This document shows positions 31,960 through 38,350 of a stretch of DNA of 38,350 bases, piece by piece; the stretch's first letter is position 1; each line of letters begins with the position of its first letter. The notes under the pieces are model-generated. The model was not told the DNA's origin. It saw nothing but the letters and a program-made list of their open reading frames with translations, and did not search any database. This DNA comes from Fragilaria radians (lineage: Eukaryota; Bacillariophyta; Fragilariophyceae; Fragilariales; Fragilariaceae). The translations under genes and the position numbers were made by a program. The stretch lies in NCBI GenBank assembly GCA_900642245.1, contig CAAAJI010000001.1, positions 1,144,125 through 1,182,474 on the forward strand. Direction: 5' to 3'.

Positions 31960-33057
31960 TTAGTCTCGATAGAATCCTGTTGTCGCTCGAGGTTGAGTAG
32001 GTTGATAATCAGCACCGCTTTCCAACCTACGCTTTTTTGGAGTCCTTTGATGATACGAGGGTGGAGGAGGCCCGCTTCCTGCTGAAGGTGGGCAGTGCAT
32101 GGAAATTAGCCTGGGAAGCGTTGGAAGCGTCCATGGATTGGGGGGAGGTGGAGGTGAAGTACCTGGTGCCATGTTGTAGTAGGTAAGGTGGTAGTAATGT
32201 TGATAGTACTTGTTCCACCATTCTTGATGGTGCGATAACGTCACAGGATCTTCAGGAGGTGATGACCAATAAGATGGCGGAGTTGTAGATGGTCCAGCTG
32301 GATAATTACTTGAATAGTGAGGTGGAGGAGGTTGTTGAGGATAACCTCCGTAATATGGGGCAGAGTGCCCCCCTCCCCATGCATAGTTTGAATACGGTCC
32401 TGAAGGAGGATGCATCTGCGTTGGATTTCTGCTCGGTGAGGGAGGAATGGAAGCGTTGTGTGAAAGACGTGACGAATTGGAATTCCTATTCCTGAAATGT
32501 CCTTGGGGTGGATGTATAGATGCCGCAGGTGTCGAGGGTGACGCTTCAGATCCTACAGAAATCTGTTCTTGTTCTGAATATAAGTCTTTCGATCCAAATT
32601 CAGTTTCAGACTTTCGATCTTCATTTCCATCAGGAGATGTATCGAATAAGGTCCTTGATGATTCGTTTGTTTGAGACACAAGCTTGTGATGATTAGTTCC
32701 AAAAGAGTCCGACGAATCTTGTTGTAATTCTTCCTCTTGCCCATGCAACGTGAACTCAGCAGGAACATTGCAATTAATCTCAATCGAGGTTTCGGATTTA
32801 TTCACAAAACAATCTGAATTCGATTCATCAAGTTTCGTGACATCCTTTACCTCTTTAGAACAATTTGATGTAGGAACAGATTCATCATTTGGTACAGACG
32901 CAGTGCACGTATTTGGCACATCTGTTGAAGTGGCAACAACTTCTTCTTGGTAGTTTTCAACGTTCAATTCGAGAACATCACCCTGTACAACGTCTAGTTC
33001 GTTTCCAAACGGTTTAATCGTTGTTGTATTGGGAATCGAATTACTCGGGCTCGTCAT
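31960..33057 (-). CDS. Low-complexity Pro/Tyr-rich protein with nuclear signal, function unknown
   Basis: A 365-aa frame from the first ATG (33057); six more codons upstream lack an ATG. No folded domain is recognised. The first half (1-190) is acidic and Ser/Thr/Asn-rich. The second half is rich in Pro, Tyr, Gly and Ser, with PPPP runs and YGGYPQQPPPPHYSSNY, then HHQEWWNKYYQHYYHLTYY and a second proline-rich block. Near the C-terminus, TPKKRRLES (about 339-347) is a good monopartite nuclear localisation signal. Such aromatic, proline-rich disordered regions occur in RNA-binding and transcription proteins and may promote condensates; that role is inference. The long clean frame in an otherwise stop-dense region argues that it is a real gene. 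No intron was found. Confidence 0.65.
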   Translation of the reverse strand: MTSPSNSIPNTTTIKPFGNELDVVQGDVLELNVENYQEEVVATSTDVPNTCTASVPNDESVPTSNCSKEVKDVTKLDESNSDCFVNKSETSIEINCNVPAEFTLHGQEEELQQDSSDSFGTNHHKLVSQTNESSRTLFDTSPDGNEDRKSETEFGSKDLYSEQEQISVGSEASPSTPAASIHPPQGHFRNRNSNSSRLSHNASIPPSPSRNPTQMHPPSGPYSNYAWGGGHSAPYYGGYPQQPPPPHYSSNYPAGPSTTPPSYWSSPPEDPVTLSHHQEWWNKYYQHYYHLTYYNMAPGTSPPPPPNPWTLPTLPRLISMHCPPSAGSGPPPPSYHQRTPKKRRLESGADYQPTQPRATTGFYRD

Positions 33058-33234
33058 GACTTGTTCAGAGTGCAAGGTCTATCGCGGCGGGCGGTTGGCG
33101 TCCTTGATTTCTCTGAAGTATACCAAAACCTACACAATTTGTACTGGAAGATGAAAACACCGCTGGAAACGCCTGAGCCGCCAAAAGCTATGCTGGCTCT
33201 TATTCGGACAGTCTCACAGGTAGAAAATTGACGG

Positions 33235-33242
33235 TGACGTCG
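33235..33242 (-). promoter_or_regulatory. CRE-like site upstream of the Pro/Tyr-rich gene
   Basis: CGACGTCA on the minus strand differs from the palindromic CRE (TGACGTCA) at one base. It is 178 bases upstream of the ATG at 33057. bZIP proteins binding TGACGT sites are known in diatoms; use here is inferred. Confidence 0.3.
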
Positions 33243-33259
33243 ACATTCTTTTCATTAAT

Positions 33260-35118
33260 ATTAAGACCCCTCTCCCGTACCTCTTACTACAGTGTCACAT
33301 TTTTTTTGTGTTTGTTTCGACAGTCGCCGTTAGCTCAATCTGAATATTGAAGCTCTAACCATCAGTTTCTCGTATCGCAAGGAACAGTTTCATTCCACAT
33401 TCATCAAAATTCTAAATTTTCGTTGTAAGTTAAAAAATAAATAAACCGTTTTTCCGCCGTGCAAAAGATATCATATATGTATTGCAGCACGTAAAGCAGG
33501 ATTCTTCATGTATATTAGAGGTTGGACCATAGCGGAATGTAAACGAGATTTGCCAAGTTTATACATATTTGTATGAATATAGGAAAGTTGCTTTATACCT
33601 GCAGTAGCCAAATTGAATACTTTTTAAGCTCAACTTAAAACTGGTTTAATAAACATATGTCTAACAAATCAACAAATCAACGACATTGATGATGTACACT
33701 TCTAATACCACATTTCTTGATACTACCGTTTCAAAGTATGAAGAAATAAATACCTTGAACCGTAGAATGAGAACTTTCTTCGCTGAAGGCACGTTTCTAT
33801 AACTAAGACATTGAAAACCTTTCAGACTTCAGAGGATAGATTGAAAGCACATCCAATGAACAAAGTAGAAGAGTTTCCAATAATCAGTTCTCTCATTGCA
33901 ACATTCAACATCCTCTGCAGAAAAGTAGTTATTATAATTTTTTCAAGAATGCTCAAACCTGCCGTAGTAAAGCTAGCGCCAACGACTAGTAATATCATGA
34001 GAGATTTTCCCCGATGATTCTCAAATTTAACTTTTATCCAGTATGATTTGTCTACATATTTTTGCTAATGTCACACCAGGGTCTGTTCTGGATTACTAAA
34101 ATTTGTTTAATCCAGTTTTTCGCTCTTTTAGCCATGTTGAATAATCATATTTACATTCTTTTCCTTAACATCTATTTGCCTCTTGTTCTGTTTTTTACTT
34201 TTCTACTCCACTTTCCTTTTCCAATTCATCGTTCCACAGCTTCTTTCTAAAAGTTTTGAAACTTAAAAAAAATTATAGAGGCAGTATAAAAGTATCTTCC
34301 AAATTGTTGAATTATCTTATTGCGCAAGATGCTCCGAGTCTGAAGGTAACGCCAATAGACCAAAGAAGTGGATTATGCATTCTTAATCTGTCATACAATT
34401 ATGACCCCAGTGCTTGATGAGCTACATTGAAATGATAAGTGGGTACCAAATGACATCCCTAGGAAATATATATGTCCCTCAGCATATACAAACTGGTCTA
34501 GGAATCAAGTTATGTTTGCTTGTGTTCGGTTTTTTTTGAGATTTGTCACAGCTAGGAGAATTAAATGCCAATCAGGTTGTTACGAAATTTTTCATCTGTT
34601 CACTACCATTAGCATTGAATCATATCGACTGGTAATTTTATATGGAAAGAGAATGTGTAAGTTATCTAAGATATGCATGGCACTTTTCATCATTGATATG
34701 TGGATCTCAATCAGGAGTTCTAATGTATTTCTGACATCATCCAAAATGTGATCACAATTTGACCGTGTATGGCTTAATCACATTGCAGACTGATCCTTGA
34801 AACCAACATATCCTGAGCACCTTTGCCTTGTCTATTAAGTCACCTATTTGTTATTTTCAAAATATTACGGACTGAAGTTCTTAGTAGCAGGGCTCATTTG
34901 GTTTATGAAAATTCTGACTCAATCTTCTCTATCTTGTTGATCTCACTTGTATTCATCCCTGACATAAAACACAAGATTAAAATCATGACGACAGGGGAAT
35001 GATTTCTACCGGAACCCTAATGAATCGTGGATTTCAAGGAAACAGCTGGAAGAACACGAATTACTTACTTCCTTTCTGAAGTGCCCAAAGTTTATGGATC
35101 TTGTGATATTGCAACGAC
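33260..35118. other. Intergenic between divergent genes
   Basis: About 1.9 kb between the start of the Pro/Tyr-rich gene and the P450. It is AT-rich with many homopolymer runs. Plus ORFs of 62-79 codons (33811, 34062, 34512) show no domain. I saw no transposon signature. The right end should hold the P450 promoter. Confidence 0.4.
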
Positions 35119-36699
35119 ATGCTCGAACTTTCTCTCATCTCAAATAGTATCTTGCTTAGTTTCCTAGGATTGAGCAGTCTTTTGTATGCGTTATGGTCGT
35201 GGTATCGTACCCGTGTAGAGCAACGTAAGCCCATCGATGGCTTACCCATGCCACCGAATTCACACTGGTTTTGGGGTCACATCCGTAGCCTTGCCGGTAA
35301 TGACTTTCGTCGTTCGCTCCAATATTTGTCGGAAGATTATTGCAACAAATATGGACAAACAGGCTTTTGGTCCTTATCTAGACCTGCCGTCGTAGTTACT
35401 CATTGGGAAGACGTCCGAACTATATTGCATCATTCTCATTCTCGTGTACCAATTTCCATTGCTCGTCATCACGTTAATCAATTTCTTGGATCTCGAAATA
35501 TTGGATTATTGAATGGAAAAGAATGGAAGTTTCATCGGACATCCATCCTCCGTGCACTTCGGCCAAAATTCATTCAAGAATCCAAAGTTGGAATCCACAA
35601 GGTAATGAGGACTTTATTGCAATCCTTAAAACAGAACGAGAAACCACTTCCCATCGAAATTGATATCGGTTCGCTTATGAAAATGATAACCCTAGATATC
35701 TTTGGTCAAACTGCATTCAACATGGATATCGGATGTTGTCTTCGATTAAAACCTTCGCCTTTGGCAGTAGCATTTGATTACATGGGAGAAGAAATGACGA
35801 GACGAATGTTCCACACCCGTTCTCCTGCCGACGTTTTCTACTGGATCCCAACTCCTTCTAATCGTCGATATCAGCGAGAGCGTAAGCTACTACGGCAATT
35901 CTTACAAACTACAATTCAGGACCGAAGATGCCAAGCCTCCGAAAATTCGTCGAAAGATTTACTCGACAGTGTTTTGAAGGGTCTCGATTCGGAGCAAGAG
36001 TTCAATCCCAAAATGAATTCCGATCTGGCTGATAAGACACTATCCGATATTCTCCTATCCTTATTATTTGCTGGATATGATACAACGTCCATTACACTCA
36101 CCTATGCCTTGTATCACATTGCCACCAATCCGGAGATCGAAAAGAACTGTCTACATGAAATTCTAAGGACAGAAGACTGGGATCCAGACACGTTACCATT
36201 TTGCCAGGCAGTTCTCCTAGAAACGCTTCGATTATATCCGCCTGGTCCCATCACCACACGAACTATCGAATCACCCTTGAAGCTTCGCGGAGGTGCTGTC
36301 ATCCCAGAGAATGCCTTAGCCTGGATTCCCATTTGGAATATTCATCGAAAAGACGAAAATTTTGAGCGACCACTAGAGTTTAGACCGGATCGTTGGGTAT
36401 CGTATCAACAGGATAGTCAGATATGGATAGAACGGAGTGAAGATGAAAGCAGCATTAAAGACGATGCGGATAGGAATATCTCACCTGCCAATCGAAATGC
36501 CTTTGTTGCCTTTTCAGCTGGTGCGCGATCCTGCCCTGGTAGCCAATTTGCAAAGACAGAGGCAATTTTGATATTGGCATATCTCGTCAAACATTTCACC
36601 TTCACTATCCCTTCTGACTATGAATTATATCCTATCCGTGCAGGATTGGTACAACGACCAAGGGATGCCATGAAGATGACGGTGCGATGGAGAGAGTAA
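35119..36699 (+). CDS. Cytochrome P450 monooxygenase
   Basis: Single-exon protein of 526 aa starting at ATG 35119. An N-terminal membrane anchor (about 5-27) is followed by a proline-rich hinge (GLPMPPNSHWFWGH), typical of microsomal P450s. Key motifs are all present: the I-helix oxygen-binding site AGYDTTS (about 318-324), the K-helix ETLR (Glu368, Arg371), FRPDRWV in place of the PERF motif, and the heme loop FSAGARSCPG with axial Cys472. It therefore should be catalytically competent, using NADPH-P450 reductase at the ER. Overall it is most like the CYP4/CYP3-type clans (fatty-acid or isoprenoid oxidation), but the substrate cannot be named. A charged, Asp/Glu/Ser-rich insert (about 430-455) lies just before the heme loop. 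No partner gene is adjacent. Confidence 0.93.
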   Translation: MLELSLISNSILLSFLGLSSLLYALWSWYRTRVEQRKPIDGLPMPPNSHWFWGHIRSLAGNDFRRSLQYLSEDYCNKYGQTGFWSLSRPAVVVTHWEDVRTILHHSHSRVPISIARHHVNQFLGSRNIGLLNGKEWKFHRTSILRALRPKFIQESKVGIHKVMRTLLQSLKQNEKPLPIEIDIGSLMKMITLDIFGQTAFNMDIGCCLRLKPSPLAVAFDYMGEEMTRRMFHTRSPADVFYWIPTPSNRRYQRERKLLRQFLQTTIQDRRCQASENSSKDLLDSVLKGLDSEQEFNPKMNSDLADKTLSDILLSLLFAGYDTTSITLTYALYHIATNPEIEKNCLHEILRTEDWDPDTLPFCQAVLLETLRLYPPGPITTRTIESPLKLRGGAVIPENALAWIPIWNIHRKDENFERPLEFRPDRWVSYQQDSQIWIERSEDESSIKDDADRNISPANRNAFVAFSAGARSCPGSQFAKTEAILILAYLVKHFTFTIPSDYELYPIRAGLVQRPRDAMKMTVRWRE

Positions 36700-37115
36700 T
36701 CTAGGAGGCCTCAGAAGCTTAGAGTATGCATGGCGCATCCGTGTCTTTGAGCTGCATTTTGTTATCTCGACCTCAAGTACAATTTCGTTGACAACAGCGT
36801 CCTTGTGTAATTCAAATGTAATCATTGTAATAGCATGAATTAAGCAGTGGAATGTAAAAACTAATTATCTAGATTTCTTAATCAATACCAACTACTATGC
36901 AAGAACTATCAATGGATTACCTGGTTAAGAATATGGAGATTTTTTACTAAATACGTCAATTTGAATTGGACTTCATTTAAAAACTTGGAAAGAAAGAAAT
37001 GATGATAAACTTAGCAAATCCTGTGCACCAGATTTCTTTTGAATGTTGGCAGGATTTTAAGATTATTTGTAGGCTAAGAATTAAAGCAAAAGGATATAGT
37101 TAAGCAGTTTGTGTA
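36700..37115. other. Intergenic after the P450
   Basis: About 400 bases of AT-rich 3' flank with no coding signal or structure that I can identify. Confidence 0.4.
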
Positions 37116-37397
37116 TTAGAAATGCATTCCTTGACTTCCAGCATTCATCAATGCAGAAAGTATCTAATGCAAATGTATCACTAAAAACGTGTTGGGTTAC
37201 ATGTAAGTAGAACGTTTCTTCAATGCTGTAATCATATTATGCGTATTTGAAACTTTTTAGAAATGCATTTCTTGACTTCCAGCATTGATCCAATGTTGAT
37301 AGAATTCAATACAAATGTATCACCAGAAACATGTTGGGTTGCATGTAAATAAAGCTTTTCTTTACCGCTGTAAACATTTTATCCGTGTTTGAAACTT
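37116..37397 (+). repeat. Diverged tandem duplication, 141-bp unit
   Basis: Two adjacent copies, 37116-37256 and 37257-37397, share order throughout: TTAGAAATGCATT.CTTGACTT, AAATGTATCAC, TGTTGGGTT.CATGTAA and TTGAAACTT. Identity is roughly 80% by eye, without large gaps. Neither copy is coding. It resembles the tandem duplication near 18219 in unit size but is unrelated in sequence and clearly older. Confidence 0.85.
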
Positions 37398-38112
37398 CAT
37401 AAAATTATGATTTGAGCTAGGAGGAATATTCGCAAACATAGCTGTCATTGCTTCATTGACGATAGTATGGGGATCAGTTACCAGCATCTAATGTGTATAC
37501 GTAATTGAACATCTTTCAGCGGACGTTAATCTGCTGCTAATACACAAATATAGAATATGGCATCTATCTGTATCCACTGCTTCACTGGAATTTCATTGGA
37601 ACCAGTTCAAGGATATCATAACATCATCTCGCAAGACTAACCTTAGAATGAGGAGAAAAATGAAGGCCCAAATATCGACATTCAATAAAGTCACTCACTT
37701 AAGACTTTCATGGTTAATGTTTTTTTCTATGAGATAACATAATTCATTTCCTCTTATGCTGAGTCATGCTGCTCAGTTGGAAACAATGACAATAGTGGGA
37801 TGCTATTGAATTTTCCGAAAGACTTTTGGGGGAAATGACAGATCACTAACTGAATTCGATGCAAACACATGATTCATAAGTATTTGAAATGGTGACAAGC
37901 GATTGGTAATGTTATCCAACGGACTTTCCATTGGCTTACAGAAGAGATTGAATTCATTAGCCTGACGCCACCAGTATTTGAGATAAAGAATATTATGCTT
38001 TCTTAAATTAAGGGAAAAGTTATTTACACACCCTAAATCGGTTATTTACACTCCATTACGACCTAACCCTAACGTTTTTTCTTATACCCCGGAATTTTCA
38101 AATATAGGGGAC
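37398..38112. other. Intergenic upstream of the right-edge reading frame
   Basis: About 700 bases without a gene. Near its end the local repeat GTTATTTACAC occurs twice (about 38009-38040), followed by CCTAACCCTAACG. The latter resembles two telomere-type units but is far too short to mean more than chance. Confidence 0.35.
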
Positions 38113-38194
38113 ATCCCCGGAACTGCAAGATCAACTTGATCTTTTCCCTTCTCATCCTTTCAAAGAAACTGATGCCACGAATGAGCTCTTGCCT

Positions 38195-38350
38195 ATGGAT
38201 TCAATGCTCACAAAGAATGTCGATGATTCTCCCATGGACTGCCTTGTGACAGGACTCTATACACAACTACCAGAAAATTGTTTCAACAAATCATCACGCA
38301 AATATGGAGTTAAGAAGGGAATGTTCCTTGGACGGGCACGAGAGCTTTGT
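38195..38350 (+). CDS. Partial REV1-like Y-family DNA polymerase, cut by window edge
   Basis: One frame is open from about 38113 to the end of the window; its first ATG is at 38195, giving 52 residues. The last part, SSRKYGVKKGMFLGRARELC, matches the finger/palm segment of REV1 (ARKxGxKxGMFxGxAxxLCP), which is more specific than the same segment in other Y-family polymerases. Just before it, MDCLVTGLY recalls the catalytic MDCFFxSV strand, including Asp. Only about 20 residues separate the two motifs, where REV1 has at least 45, so a spliced-out part, a deletion or a decayed copy is possible. REV1 inserts dCMP opposite lesions and scaffolds translesion synthesis. The N-terminal BRCT region is not visible upstream. 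Confidence 0.4.
   Translation, partial: MDSMLTKNVDDSPMDCLVTGLYTQLPENCFNKSSRKYGVKKGMFLGRARELC

Noticed and set aside
32289..32953. Plus ORFs of 67-75 codons opposite the Pro/Tyr-rich gene
   Set aside because: They are antisense shadows of a 365-codon frame.
38060..38080. CCTAACCCTAACG as a telomere-like repeat
   Set aside because: Only two units; too short to distinguish from chance, and a gene-like frame follows directly.
1..38350. tRNA genes, rRNA genes, CRISPR arrays, operons
   Set aside because: No cloverleaf with A and B boxes, rRNA segment or spaced repeat array was found by eye. The genes are eukaryotic, with introns and mixed orientation, so operon logic does not apply.

Overview
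The window is nuclear DNA of a protist with a compact, AT-rich genome, most likely a diatom or a close stramenopile relative. The reasons are short GT-AG introns of 60 to 150 nt with GTAAGT-like donors, closely spaced genes on both strands, a transporter whose N-terminus looks like a stramenopile signal peptide plus plastid transit peptide, an AAA-ATPase/TPR protein of a kind common in diatoms, and Ty1/copia remnants that resemble the diatom CoDi lineages. Species cannot be determined from the sequence.

Layout, left to right: a decayed copia reverse transcriptase/RNase H (+, about 180-1340); a membrane thioredoxin-like protein with a CxxS site (-, 1899-2522); a second copia relic (+, about 3190-3780); unassigned coding-like debris (about 3860-5590); a REI1/ZNF622 60S biogenesis factor (+, 5632-7101), convergent with a spliced PA-TM-RING ubiquitin ligase (-, 8774-7167); a third copia relic (-, about 9590-9005); a spliced AAA-ATPase/TPR protein (+, 10859-14115); a probable mitochondrial ribosomal protein (+, 16230-16670); ribosomal protein eL43 (+, 17919-18203), convergent with a three-exon USP32-like deubiquitinase (-, 23886-18478); a broken copia gag-protease-integrase (-, about 27745-25365) abutting a gypsy-type integrase remnant (+, about 27745-28200); a predicted plastid MFS transporter (+, 28206-29729); a decayed gypsy RT/RNase H (-, about 31790-30890); a low-complexity Pro/Tyr-rich nuclear-like protein (-, 33057-31960); a cytochrome P450 (+, 35119-36699); a 141-bp tandem duplication; and the start of a REV1-like reading frame running off the right edge.

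The intact genes are unrelated housekeeping and signalling genes rather than a pathway. Two themes recur: ribosome production (REI1, eL43, possible mL59) and ubiquitin (RING E3, USP). The intergenic DNA is largely a graveyard of LTR retrotransposons, most visible only as frame-shifted protein similarity. No new multi-gene system was found. The most notable observations are the MFS gene whose upstream DNA, including a TATA-like box, is an old integrase; the tandem duplication that copied the end of the deubiquitinase gene; the ERp44-like CxxS site; the missing first zinc finger of REI1; and a spaced motif array upstream of the AAA-ATPase gene.
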